The position numbers were made by a program, and so were the translations under genes. A DNA stretch of 64,000 nucleotides, from the NCBI RefSeq assembly GCF_009864005.1, contig NZ_WEZQ01000006.1, forward strand, positions 1-64,000, written 5' to 3'. This DNA comes from Furfurilactobacillus milii. Lineage in GTDB: Bacteria; Bacillota; Bacilli; Lactobacillales; Lactobacillaceae. This document shows, piece after piece, positions 53,242 through 61,623 of the stretch (positions within the stretch are counted from its first letter, which is position 1; every line of letters starts with the position of its first letter). Under the pieces are notes generated by a model. That model ran no database searches, was not told the origin of the DNA, and saw nothing but the letters and a program-made list of their open reading frames with translations.

Positions 53242-54201
53242 GTGTACATATTGAATGCAGCATACCGACAGTTATTTATTTTTCAACAATTATTAAGTGG
53301 TCTAGTGGTCCACAAACAAGATTTAGTTAAACGATTTAATGTGAACGCACGTGTTATTCAAAGAGACTTTAGTCAAATTCGTCAGTTCATTGATGATCAA
53401 CAGCTTTTCTACCAAATGCAGTACAAGCGAGGTCTAAACGGTTATGTTTTAGAGACAGACCAAGATAGCATTTCAAAACAATCTATTTTAGTCATTATCA
53501 AAACATTATTGGCTAGTCGCTCTTTGACGAGTAAAGAAATGAAAACGACAGTGAACGGCTTATTGAATCTTGTAACGCCTGAAGAACAGCATGAAATTCG
53601 ACCGATTATTCAAAATGAAAGTTTCTACTACCTTCCAGTCCATCATGATCAACCACTTCTACGAACAATTTGGCAATTTAGTCAGTTTATTATTAAAAAA
53701 CAAGCAGTCCAAATAACTTATCAACGTCAACATGGTGAATATAAAACATACATTATCTTGCCAGAATCGGTCATTTTTTCCGAATACTATTTTTATATAA
53801 TTGCATTTAATCCTCAGGGAAAAGGTAATCGCTTCTTTCGAGCTGATCGAATAAAGGATTATCATCAGATTAACAAGAAAATAACTCAAAACTACGCTGA
53901 CAGATTCGAAGATGGTAAGTTACGCCAACAGATTCAATATATGCAACCTGGTCAGACAATCACCCTTCTCTTTGAGTTTTCTGGCATTGTTGAAGCTGCT
54001 TTAGATCGTTTTCCAAACTCCGTTGTAAAAAAAAGAGATTCAGTCCGTCATTGCGTTCTGATTGAAGCAAAAACATACGATACCGGCGCTAAAATGTGGT
54101 TACTTAGTCAAGGCAATTTGGTAAACGTTTTAAAACCGACAAAATTGCGCGATGAAATAAGGGATGAACTTCACGCCATGCTTCATAAATATGACGACTA
54201 A
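53242..54201 (+). CDS. WYL-domain transcription regulator
   Basis: 319 aa. N-terminal HTH (residues about 10-60; VVHKQDLVKRFNVNARVIQRDFSQIR), then the WYL domain (about 140-225; VQITYQRQHGEYKTYIILPESVIFSEYYFYIIAFN) and C-terminal WCX region. WYL domains bind nucleic acids or nucleotides and often sit in defence or stress loci. The start is GTG 53242 or TTG 53251. A+T-rich like the Mor genes. Confidence 0.83.
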   Translation: MYILNAAYRQLFIFQQLLSGLVVHKQDLVKRFNVNARVIQRDFSQIRQFIDDQQLFYQMQYKRGLNGYVLETDQDSISKQSILVIIKTLLASRSLTSKEMKTTVNGLLNLVTPEEQHEIRPIIQNESFYYLPVHHDQPLLRTIWQFSQFIIKKQAVQITYQRQHGEYKTYIILPESVIFSEYYFYIIAFNPQGKGNRFFRADRIKDYHQINKKITQNYADRFEDGKLRQQIQYMQPGQTITLLFEFSGIVEAALDRFPNSVVKKRDSVRHCVLIEAKTYDTGAKMWLLSQGNLVNVLKPTKLRDEIRDELHAMLHKYDD

Positions 54202-54340
54202 TGAACGTATTTTATGTCAAAGTTCAAAATGAGAAAAAGATTCAATTCATCTTTTTAATTACGTTTTAGCCTTCATCATTGTCACATCACAATTAGTATT
54301 TCTATAATTAAATTTAATCTGTTAGAAAGAAGTCCTCCAC

Positions 54341-54835
54341 ATGTCCCTTACCTTAGCAATTGCCACCCAATCCGATCTTCCCACTATTGTTAGCATCTAT
54401 AACCAGAGCATCCCCAGCCATGCCGTCACTGCTGATTTAGCGCCGGTGACCATTGATGATCGTCAGTCATGGTTCGAAGCGCACCAATCAGACAGTTATC
54501 CCATTTGGATGGTTAAAGATGACGATAACATCATTGGCTGGGTCAGCCTGTCACCTTTCTATGGGCGCGGTGGGTACGCTCATACGACCGAGATTTCGAT
54601 TTACTTAGATCAACAAACGACTGGTCACGGCTATGGTAGTCAGGTGATGTCGTTACTAGCACGACAGGTTGCCAACCTTCATTTCACCAGCGTAGTAGCT
54701 TACATTTTCGACTCCAACGCAGCCAGCCTGCATCTGTTCCATAAGTTTGGCTATGAAGAGTGGGGACATTTGCCAAAAATCGCTAATATGGCTGGCACTC
54801 CTCGCGACCTAATCATTTTGGGCCGTCACTATTAA
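54341..54835 (+). CDS. GNAT acetyltransferase of the phosphinothricin type
   Basis: 164 aa: YNQSIPSHAVTADLAPV, GWVSLSPFYGRGGYAHTTEISIYLDQ, GHGYGSQVM as acetyl-CoA loop, DSNAASLHLFHKFGYEEWGHL. This is the Pat/YwnH group, which acetylates L-amino-acid-like herbicides or methionine sulfone. Single gene with a strong terminator. Confidence 0.85.
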   Translation: MSLTLAIATQSDLPTIVSIYNQSIPSHAVTADLAPVTIDDRQSWFEAHQSDSYPIWMVKDDDNIIGWVSLSPFYGRGGYAHTTEISIYLDQQTTGHGYGSQVMSLLARQVANLHFTSVVAYIFDSNAASLHLFHKFGYEEWGHLPKIANMAGTPRDLIILGRHY

Positions 54836-54847
54836 TTACTGCATAAT

Positions 54848-54906
54848 AAAAAGGCGTTTGAACGTAATGGCTTCTAAATGAAGTCATCAGTTCAAACGCT
54901 TTTTTA
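54848..54906 (+). terminator. Bidirectional terminator
   Basis: AAAGGCGTTTGAAC pairs with GTTCAAACGCTTT, T run. Confidence 0.85.
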
Positions 54907-54918
54907 TACTATCCAAAA

Positions 54919-55905
54919 TCATTTCAAAGCTGCATCAATGGCAGACAACTCGTCATCGCTAAACTCTAAGTGTTTTAAGGCACCCAAGTTGTCTCTAAGT
55001 TGTTGCGGACGACTAGCCCCAATCAGCACGCTTGTGACTTGTTGATGATGCAATAACCAGGCAATTGCCATATCGGCCAACGATTGATCACGCTGTTGGG
55101 CGATTTCATTCAACCGTTTAACCGTACTCAGTGTTTGCTCGACCTGATCCTCATGCAAAAACGGACTCGTGGACCGATGCGCACGTGAGTCTTCAGGAAT
55201 GCCGTTCAGGTAACGATCCGTCAGCAGGCCCTGTGCCAACGAGCTAAACGTAACTAGTCCAGTTTGGTCGGTCGCCAATTTGTCTAGCAAACCATCTTCA
55301 ATGTGGCGATCAAACAGATTGTAACGATCTTGATGGACAATGTATGGCGTGTGTAAATCGTCAAAGACCGCCTCAATGGCAGCTGTCTGCTCCGGATTGT
55401 ACTTCGAAATCCCAATGTATAAGGCTTTCCCCTCCCGTACCAGCTTGTCTAAGGCATATGCCGTTTCTTCAACCGGTGTGTCAGGATCCGGGCGATGTGA
55501 ATAAAAGATGTCCACGTAATCCAAGTGCATACGTTGAAGGCTCTGATCGGCACTTGCTAAAATATTCTTCATCGAACCACCGTCACCATAGGGGCCATCC
55601 CACATACGATGTCCAGCCTTACTGGCAATAACCAGTTCATCACGATAGGGTTTTAAGTTTTCATCCATCAGATGTCCAAAGTTCGTTTCAGCACTGCCTG
55701 CCACTGGACCATAATTATTCGCCAAATCGAAATAGGTTATGCCTGCATCAAACGCCGTTCGGACGATCTGCTTTTGGGTCTCATACTCGTCCACACTGCC
55801 AAAATTGTGCCAGAATCCGAGACCGAGAACGGATAATTTCAAGCCACTCTTACCTGCTCGCCGATACATCATCTGTTCATACCGATGTTCGTTTGCTAAA
55901 TACAT
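54919..55905 (-). CDS. Aldo/keto reductase (YghZ/Gpr-like)
   Basis: 328 aa TIM barrel. MYRRAGKSGLKLSVLGLG, catalytic Asp and Tyr in FDLANNYG, Lys in VIASKAGHRMW, His in DIFYSHRPD, NADPH site LIGASRPQQL. Related to E. coli YghZ, L-glyceraldehyde-3-phosphate reductase. GGAGG precedes the ATG. Detoxification of aldehydes is the general role. Confidence 0.88.
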   Translation of the reverse strand: MYLANEHRYEQMMYRRAGKSGLKLSVLGLGFWHNFGSVDEYETQKQIVRTAFDAGITYFDLANNYGPVAGSAETNFGHLMDENLKPYRDELVIASKAGHRMWDGPYGDGGSMKNILASADQSLQRMHLDYVDIFYSHRPDPDTPVEETAYALDKLVREGKALYIGISKYNPEQTAAIEAVFDDLHTPYIVHQDRYNLFDRHIEDGLLDKLATDQTGLVTFSSLAQGLLTDRYLNGIPEDSRAHRSTSPFLHEDQVEQTLSTVKRLNEIAQQRDQSLADMAIAWLLHHQQVTSVLIGASRPQQLRDNLGALKHLEFSDDELSAIDAALK

Positions 55906-56024
55906 ACTCTGCCTCCACTTATAATTGCGGCCAATGCCGATTTGACGCGGTTATACTGTTGTCAATTATAGGCTTTTACCCATTTTCATTGCAAACGTTT
56001 TCAGGAAAACCCAACCCACTATAA

Positions 56025-56067
56025 AAGAGCATCAATCACTGTGATATCAGTGAATTGATGCTCTTTC
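56025..56067 (-). terminator. Terminator of the 77-aa gene
   Basis: AAGAGCATCAATCACTG pairs with CAGTGAATTGATGCTCTT, T/A runs on both sides. Confidence 0.83.
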
Positions 56068-56149
56068 ATTTAACCTACTACTTAAAGCAGATTTGTTGCC
56101 AATCTTATATATAATCACGTACGCTCGACCCAATAAATATATAAAACAA

Positions 56150-56383
56150 TCAACGTAATTCAATTTGAAACTTTTCAGGCCCGTCCAACGTTTGCACATT
56201 TACCGTCATACCGTTTTGTAACGGACGATCAACCCAAAAACTAGGATGCAAATGATAATTAAAATCGAAACTGTATCGGGTTTGACCAGCGCCCTCAGTT
56301 TCTGCCTCAACTTCACCACGACTGCCATCGGACAATTCAACGCTTTGCTGCTTCACATTTGGTGCCACATAAATCGTTGTCAT
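56150..56383 (-). CDS. Hypothetical protein
   Basis: 77 aa, beta-rich, soluble, no domain recognised. ATG 56383 has GGAGG 8 nt upstream; the frame is open to 56404. Single gene with terminator. Confidence 0.68.
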   Translation of the reverse strand: MTTIYVAPNVKQQSVELSDGSRGEVEAETEGAGQTRYSFDFNYHLHPSFWVDRPLQNGMTVNVQTLDGPEKFQIELR

Positions 56384-56573
56384 GGACTCCACCTCCAATG
56401 ACATTATAGCAGGAAAAATATTTTAGGTTAAGTTAAAACAATTATTTTGCACACCAAATTATGATAAAAAAGCACTCAAATTGCATTTCTTAGGAAAAAG
56501 CGTACAATTAGTTGTAATCTTATTTATCACTTGATAAATGAAAGCAAATCTACTGGAAAAAGGAGAAATCATC

Positions 56574-57638
56574 ATGTATTTAGGGCTAAAAGAAATGCGC
56601 TACGAAAAGTTACGCTATAGTCTGTTAACTGGTGTGATGGTTCTGATTGCGCTTGTTGTCTTCATTCTAGCCGGATTGGCTGGTGGTCTCTCTCAAGGGA
56701 ACCGTTTAGCAGTCGATCAATGGCAGGCCAAATACGTTTATTTGAACAAAGATGCTAACAAAAACATCATGGCATCACAGTTAACCACCGATGCAACTAA
56801 TGACGTCAAGGGTAAGCAGGTCGCAAACATTGCACTGGATAGTACCGTCGTTCGCAAAGTTGGTAGTAATAACAAGATTGACATTTCCGCGCTAGGAACT
56901 GCCAACAACAGCTTCATTATGCCTAAGGTTACTAGCGGCCATAAAGTCCAACGTGATAATCAAATCATCATTTCACAAAACCTAAAGGACCAAGGGATTA
57001 AGATTGGTGACAAGGTCCGTTTGGGATCGAACGACACAAAATTAACCGTTGTCGGCAGTTACGGTAAGAGCACATACAGTATTGCCCCAACCATGTATAT
57101 GAACTTGGCCACACTGGCTAAAATTAAGGCCGCTGGCACCCCTGTCACGAAGCCTCTTGGAATTAATGCCATTATCACCAAAAACAGTCAATTATCCGGT
57201 AACAAACACAATTTACAACGGCTCCCAATCAATGATTTTATTCAAAATCTGCCTGGTTACAGTGCTGAACAGACAACTTTAAACACAATGATCTACTTCT
57301 TGTTCGCCATGTCACTGGCCATTATCGGGATTTTTATGTACGTTCTAACCTTACAAAAGCAGTCACTGTTTGGCGTTCTGAAAGTTGAAGGAATCGGGAC
57401 GCGTCACATCCTTGCTAGCGTTGTGACACAGGCCGCCGTTATGAGCGTGATCAGTGTCGCCGTCGGATTATTGATCACGATTGGCATCGGCGCCATCGCC
57501 CCAACAGGTATGCCGTTTGCACTAAACTACCCACAACTCGGCATTTATGCCATCTCATTAATCCTCGCTTCTATTCTAGGATCCCTACTATCCTGGCACA
57601 CGATTGCCAAAATTAACCCAGTCACGGCAATTAAATAA
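56574..57638 (+). CDS. FtsX-like ABC transporter permease (DevC type)
   Basis: 354 aa. One N-terminal helix (about 22-44), a large extracellular domain, and three C-terminal helices with the FtsX pattern (SLFGVLKVEGIGTRHI). LKEMRYEKLRYSLL opens the protein. Works with the ATPase encoded downstream. ATG 56574 has AAGGAG at 8 nt; ATG 56538 is unsupported. A type C repeat separates it from the ATPase gene. Confidence 0.87.
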   Translation: MYLGLKEMRYEKLRYSLLTGVMVLIALVVFILAGLAGGLSQGNRLAVDQWQAKYVYLNKDANKNIMASQLTTDATNDVKGKQVANIALDSTVVRKVGSNNKIDISALGTANNSFIMPKVTSGHKVQRDNQIIISQNLKDQGIKIGDKVRLGSNDTKLTVVGSYGKSTYSIAPTMYMNLATLAKIKAAGTPVTKPLGINAIITKNSQLSGNKHNLQRLPINDFIQNLPGYSAEQTTLNTMIYFLFAMSLAIIGIFMYVLTLQKQSLFGVLKVEGIGTRHILASVVTQAAVMSVISVAVGLLITIGIGAIAPTGMPFALNYPQLGIYAISLILASILGSLLSWHTIAKINPVTAIK

Positions 57639-57644
57639 AAGAGT

Positions 57645-57800
57645 GGTGCCGAAGCCTGGGAGAAGCTGAGCACTAACGTGAAAGTGAAGAATTCGGTGAT
57701 TTTCCGAATCATTCACTTTCGGGTTATGCACAAGCTTCTGGGCGTCAGGTGCACGTTTATGAGAGCGATGCCGAAGCCTAGGAGAAGTCGAGCAATAACA
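57645..57800 (+). repeat. Structured intergenic element, type C (copy C1 plus partial repeat)
   Basis: TGCCGAAGCCTGGGAGAAG..GAGCA.TAAC, hairpin GTGAAAGTGAA..TTCGG/CCGAATCATTCACTTTC, GGTTATGCACAAGCTTCTGGGC, GTGCACGTTTATGA. The left end recurs at 57769-57799. It sits between permease and ATPase genes and shares its hairpin style with subtype A. Confidence 0.7.
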
Positions 57801-57819
57801 AGAAGTAAAGGAGAAAAAC

Positions 57820-58521
57820 ATGGCAAACGTAATGGAACTTGTTAACGTATCAAAACGTTTCGGAAGCGGCCATACCGCGGTCAACGCACTTAGTGATGTA
57901 AATTTCGAAATTCAACAAGGCCAATTTGTTTCAATCATCGGGCCATCAGGATCTGGTAAGAGTACATTTTTGACCATCGCGGCCGGACTCCAAACACCGA
58001 CAAGCGGTAAAGTTTTGCTAAATGGCACAGACCTAGCCACCCAAACAGAAAAGCAGCGGCTACAATACAGATTTGATCATGTTGGCTTTATTCTACAAAG
58101 TTCAAACTTGATCCCCTATCTGACTGTCTCTGAACAATTTAAGCTCATTGACCGTTTGGCTCACCAAAAATTTCAAGAAAAGGAAATGCGTCAATTGCTG
58201 GATAGACTAGATTTGAAGAACCTAGATGATGCCTATCCAAATGCACTATCCGGTGGTGAACGCCAGCGTGTCGCAATCGCTAAAGCGCTATATCACGAAC
58301 CTGACATTATCTTAGCTGACGAACCAACAGCCAGCTTGGACTCGACCCGTTCGTTTGATGTCGTTGATCGTTTGGTTAGCGAGGCTCATGACCTGAATAA
58401 AGCGATTATCATGGTAACCCATGACGAACGGCTGATTACTAAAAGCGATGTCGTGTATCAAATCGACGATGGTAAAATGCAAAAGCTTGAGAACCAAGAA
58501 GCTGTCGAATCACAGAATTAA
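57820..58521 (+). CDS. ABC transporter ATPase (DevA/LolD type)
   Basis: 233 aa. Walker A GPSGSGKS, signature LSGGERQRVAIAKA, Walker [13 protein letters not shown], switch His MVTHDERLI. Pairs with the FtsX-like permease, as in MacB/DevCA-like exporters of peptides or lipids. AAGGAG precedes the ATG. Confidence 0.92.
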   Translation: MANVMELVNVSKRFGSGHTAVNALSDVNFEIQQGQFVSIIGPSGSGKSTFLTIAAGLQTPTSGKVLLNGTDLATQTEKQRLQYRFDHVGFILQSSNLIPYLTVSEQFKLIDRLAHQKFQEKEMRQLLDRLDLKNLDDAYPNALSGGERQRVAIAKALYHEPDIILADEPTASLDSTRSFDVVDRLVSEAHDLNKAIIMVTHDERLITKSDVVYQIDDGKMQKLENQEAVESQN

Positions 58522-58571
58522 AAAATCGTATGTTGCGGAAGATTAATGTCTCCTGCACCATACGATTTTTT
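58520..58571 (+). terminator. Bidirectional terminator
   Basis: AAAAATCGTATG pairs with CATACGATTTTT; it serves the ATPase and the convergent acetyltransferase genes. Confidence 0.85.
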
Positions 58572-59139
58572 AGTTTTCAAGATTTGTCTTAAGCACTCGC
58601 GCTGGATTGCCGCCAATAATGACATCGTCACCAAAAGATTTTGTCACAACACTACCAGCGCCGACGATGACATTATCCCCCAGTGTTACACCAGGACAAA
58701 TAATTGCGCCACCACCAATCCACACGTCGTCGCCAATGGTAACTGGTTTGCCAATACCTTTCGCCCCGTTACGACGCAACCTGGGATCAGCAGGATGATT
58801 AACCGAATAGATTTGCACTTTGGGTCCTAACAAAGCATGTTTGCCAATTCGAATCGGTGCCACATCCAACATTACGCAATCATAATTGGCAAAGAAATCG
58901 TCTCCAACATAAATGTTATATCCATAATCACAACGGAAAGTCGCATGGACACTACAGTCTTGCCCCGTCTCGCCAAACAACTTTTTAATGATTGCAGTAC
59001 TGTGTTCAGGATCTCGCTCTCCTAGTGCATTAAATTCTTCAATTTGTTTACGTGCTTCGGCACGTTCAGCGACAAGCTCAGCGTCGTAAACGTCAAAGAT
59101 ATCGCCTGCTAACATCCTTTGCTTGTTGGTTTTTATCAT
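58570..59139 (-). CDS. maa: Maltose/galactoside O-acetyltransferase
   Basis: 189 aa, hexapeptide-repeat acetyltransferase. The N-terminal helix region reads KQRMLAGDIFDVYDAEL, catalytic His in YSVNHPADP, and the beta-helix ends with GAGSVVTKSFGDDVIIGGNPARV. It acetylates sugars that cannot be used. GAGGTG precedes the ATG. It follows araA, separated by element C2, and could be read through from the ara operon. Confidence 0.9.
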   Translation of the reverse strand: MIKTNKQRMLAGDIFDVYDAELVAERAEARKQIEEFNALGERDPEHSTAIIKKLFGETGQDCSVHATFRCDYGYNIYVGDDFFANYDCVMLDVAPIRIGKHALLGPKVQIYSVNHPADPRLRRNGAKGIGKPVTIGDDVWIGGGAIICPGVTLGDNVIVGAGSVVTKSFGDDVIIGGNPARVLKTNLEN

Positions 59140-59169
59140 GTATTCACCTCGTTATTTTGCTTCACTACT

Positions 59170-59300
59170 TCATAGCCGAAACGTGTCACTGTCGCCCAGA
59201 AACCTGCGCATAACCTAAAACTGCTGCCATACAGGAAAAGTCACCTGCATGGCAGCAGTTTCATGTTATTGCTCGATTTCTACCGGGCTTCGCGAGCACT
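59170..59300 (-). repeat. Structured intergenic element, type C (copy C2), includes the ara terminator hairpin
   Basis: Read on the minus strand: GAAGCCCGGTAGAA, TCGAGCAATAAC, a strong hairpin AAACTGCTGCCAT...ATGGCAGCAGTTTT, GGTTATGCGCAGGTTTCTGGGCG, GACACGTTTCGGCTATG. It starts right after the araA stop. Confidence 0.7.
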
Positions 59301-59301
59301 C

Positions 59302-60726
59302 TTAATCAATAACCACCGACTTCAAACCAAACATGGTAACAAGGTCGTTGATTTGTTCTTCGTCCAAAGCAAAGGTGAAGACAGTGTGGTGACCACCACC
59401 ATTTTCGATCCACTTTGTGGCGCCGGCTTTCAAGCCAACCTTTGGTGTCCACAATTGTTTAGCAACTGGCAGATTTGGTGTTTCAGCTTCTGGCTTATTT
59501 GCGTTAACTGGGTAGCTGATGAACTTGTATCCATCACGGAAATCAGCCAACGTAACGTCAATCGCGTCACCTTCAGAACCAGTGAAGACCAAACGTGCTG
59601 GATCAGCTTTACCACCAATGTCCAATGGGTGAACTTCAACCCGTGGCTTATCACTAGCAATTGATGGGTCAACTTCCAACATGTGCGAACCAAGAATGGC
59701 TTCGTGACCTTTCCGTAAGTCCAACGTGTAGTCTTCCATGAAGGCTGTCTTTTGGTTGTGTGACATAATCTTCATCAAACGGCCAAGGGCAGCTGTCTTC
59801 CAGTCACCTTCAGCACCGAAGCCATAGCCGTCACGCATCAACAATTGAGCGGCCAAACCAGGTAATTGTTCCATACCCCACAGATCTTCAAAGTTTGTCG
59901 TAAATGCAGAGTAACCGCCACGGTCCAAGAAGCTTTTAATACCAAGGTATTGAGCTAATTGAACGCGAACTGAATGCTTGTATGTTTCAGGATCATTGTC
60001 GCCTTGAACCAAGGTGTAATCAGTTGCCAGTTTTTCGTATTCCTTGTCTACGTCAGCTTCACTAACCTTGCTGATTTCTTGAACCAAGTCACCAACACCG
60101 TAGTAATCAACGGTCCAGCCAAGGTCAATTTGTGCTTGAACCTTGTCACCTTCAGTAACCGCAACATTACGCATTGTGTCTCCGAAACGACAAACCTTCA
60201 ACTTGAAACTCTCGTTGTAGGCAACGGCAACATCTTCCCACTTAGCGATTTCAGTTTGTGTTTCTTCGTCACCCCAGTAGCCGTAAACGATCTTGTTGTG
60301 AACACCCAAACGTGCGTTGATGTAACCATATTCGCGGTCACCATGAGCACTTTGGTTTAAGTTCATGTAATCGAAATCAATGGTGTCGTAAGGAATCTTG
60401 TTTAAGTATTGCGTTGCCAAGTGAAGTAATGGCTTCTGTAACAATTTAGTCCCACGAATCCAGTTTTTAGCTGGTGAGAAAGTGTGCATCCATGTGATAA
60501 CACCGGCAACGTTGTCGTTGTAGTTAACTTCCTTCATAAACTTCGTGATTCCATCGGCTGTCGTCATAACATCTTTAAAGACAACTTTGTAAGGCAACTT
60601 ACCGCTTGCGTTCAGCTTGTCAACGATGTCTTCAGCATCCTTAGCAACCTGCTTTAATTGATCTTCACCATATAAGAACTGACTACCCGTAACAAACCAA
60701 AATTCGTAATCTGGAACTGCTAACAT
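59302..60726 (-). CDS. araA: L-arabinose isomerase
   Basis: 474 aa. It converts L-arabinose to L-ribulose. [14 protein letters not shown] at the N-terminus, then [35 protein letters not shown] and [19 protein letters not shown] with the metal ligands (Glu, His). AAGGAG precedes the ATG. Third gene of araB-araD-araA, with a type C element on each side. Confidence 0.95.
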   Translation of the reverse strand: MLAVPDYEFWFVTGSQFLYGEDQLKQVAKDAEDIVDKLNASGKLPYKVVFKDVMTTADGITKFMKEVNYNDNVAGVITWMHTFSPAKNWIRGTKLLQKPLLHLATQYLNKIPYDTIDFDYMNLNQSAHGDREYGYINARLGVHNKIVYGYWGDEETQTEIAKWEDVAVAYNESFKLKVCRFGDTMRNVAVTEGDKVQAQIDLGWTVDYYGVGDLVQEISKVSEADVDKEYEKLATDYTLVQGDNDPETYKHSVRVQLAQYLGIKSFLDRGGYSAFTTNFEDLWGMEQLPGLAAQLLMRDGYGFGAEGDWKTAALGRLMKIMSHNQKTAFMEDYTLDLRKGHEAILGSHMLEVDPSIASDKPRVEVHPLDIGGKADPARLVFTGSEGDAIDVTLADFRDGYKFISYPVNANKPEAETPNLPVAKQLWTPKVGLKAGATKWIENGGGHHTVFTFALDEEQINDLVTMFGLKSVVID

Positions 60727-60769
60727 AATGAATTCTCCTTTGTGTTTAATGTTTTTGTTTTTACTACTA

Positions 60770-60880
60770 CATAGCCTAAACGTGCTCTTAGCTCCTGAAC
60801 CCTGTGCATAAACTGAAAGTCAAATCATTCGCCTTTCTGCTTATTGCTCGAATTCACCCCGGAGCTAATCACACTCTCGT
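60770..60880 (-). repeat. Structured intergenic element, type C (copy C3), inside the ara operon
   Basis: Minus strand: TAGCTCCGGGGTGAATTCGAGCAATAA, hairpin GAAAGGCGAATGATTTGACTTTC, GTTTATGCACAGGGTTCAGGAGC, GAGCACGTTTAGGCTATG. It lies between araD and araA. Confidence 0.68.
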
Positions 60881-60882
60881 AC

Positions 60883-61611
60883 TCACTCTCTTAGCGCATG
60901 CGACTTAGACTTCGCATTATTTTGACCGTAGTATGCATTGCTGCCATGCTTACGATAATAATGTTTGTCCAACAAGTACTGTGGCAACTCGGTATCACTA
61001 CGAGTCAATTGCAACGTGTGATAATCCTCTTCAGCGATGACTTCCAAAACTTTAGAGTTATAAACAGCCTTGGCCGGAGTAGCACCCCAAGCAAACGGAC
61101 CGTGTTGGCTAACTAAAGCAGCAGGAACGGCTTCGTAATCCAAACCGCGTTCCTTGAAGGTCTTCACGATTGTCTTACCCGTATTGCCTTCGTAGTCTTC
61201 TTCGATTTCTTCCTTAGTTAGCGCATCAGCAGCCGGCACATCCCCGAAGAACGTATCTGCGGCCGTGGTGTTTAACGCAGGCACGTCCATCTTGGCAGCT
61301 GCAAACGATACGGCCCATGGTGAATGTGTGTGTACGATCCCACCAATATTTGGAAAGGCGTTATATAACACCGTGTGAGTGGGTGTGTCACTTGAAGGGT
61401 TCATATCCCCTTCGACAACTTCACCTTTTAAATTCACAACGACCATGTCAGAAGGCTTCATTTCGTCATACTCCACACCAGATGGCTTAATGACGAATAA
61501 CCCTTTTTCGCGATCGATGCCTGAAACATTACCCCATGTAAAAGTAACAAGTCCCAGTTTTGGTAATTGCATATTTGCTTCATAAACTTCTTGTTTTAAC
61601 GCTTCCAGCAT
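60883..61611 (-). CDS. araD: L-ribulose-5-phosphate 4-epimerase
   Basis: 242 aa, class II aldolase fold. VTFTWGNVSGID, KPSGVEYDEM, zinc site HTHSPWAVSFA and SQHGPFAWG. It makes D-xylulose-5-phosphate, which enters the phosphoketolase pathway. 12 bp after araB. Confidence 0.94.
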   Translation of the reverse strand: MLEALKQEVYEANMQLPKLGLVTFTWGNVSGIDREKGLFVIKPSGVEYDEMKPSDMVVVNLKGEVVEGDMNPSSDTPTHTVLYNAFPNIGGIVHTHSPWAVSFAAAKMDVPALNTTAADTFFGDVPAADALTKEEIEEDYEGNTGKTIVKTFKERGLDYEAVPAALVSQHGPFAWGATPAKAVYNSKVLEVIAEEDYHTLQLTRSDTELPQYLLDKHYYRKHGSNAYYGQNNAKSKSHALRE

Positions 61612-61623
61612 TAACAGTCAGCC

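Noticed and set aside
49250-54230. Prophage, on account of the Mor-like genes
   Set aside because: No integrase, terminase, capsid or lysis gene is present in the stretch.
59263-60360. Long open frames antisense to araA
   Set aside because: They are shadows of the codon bias of araA; no ribosome binding site and no family resemblance.
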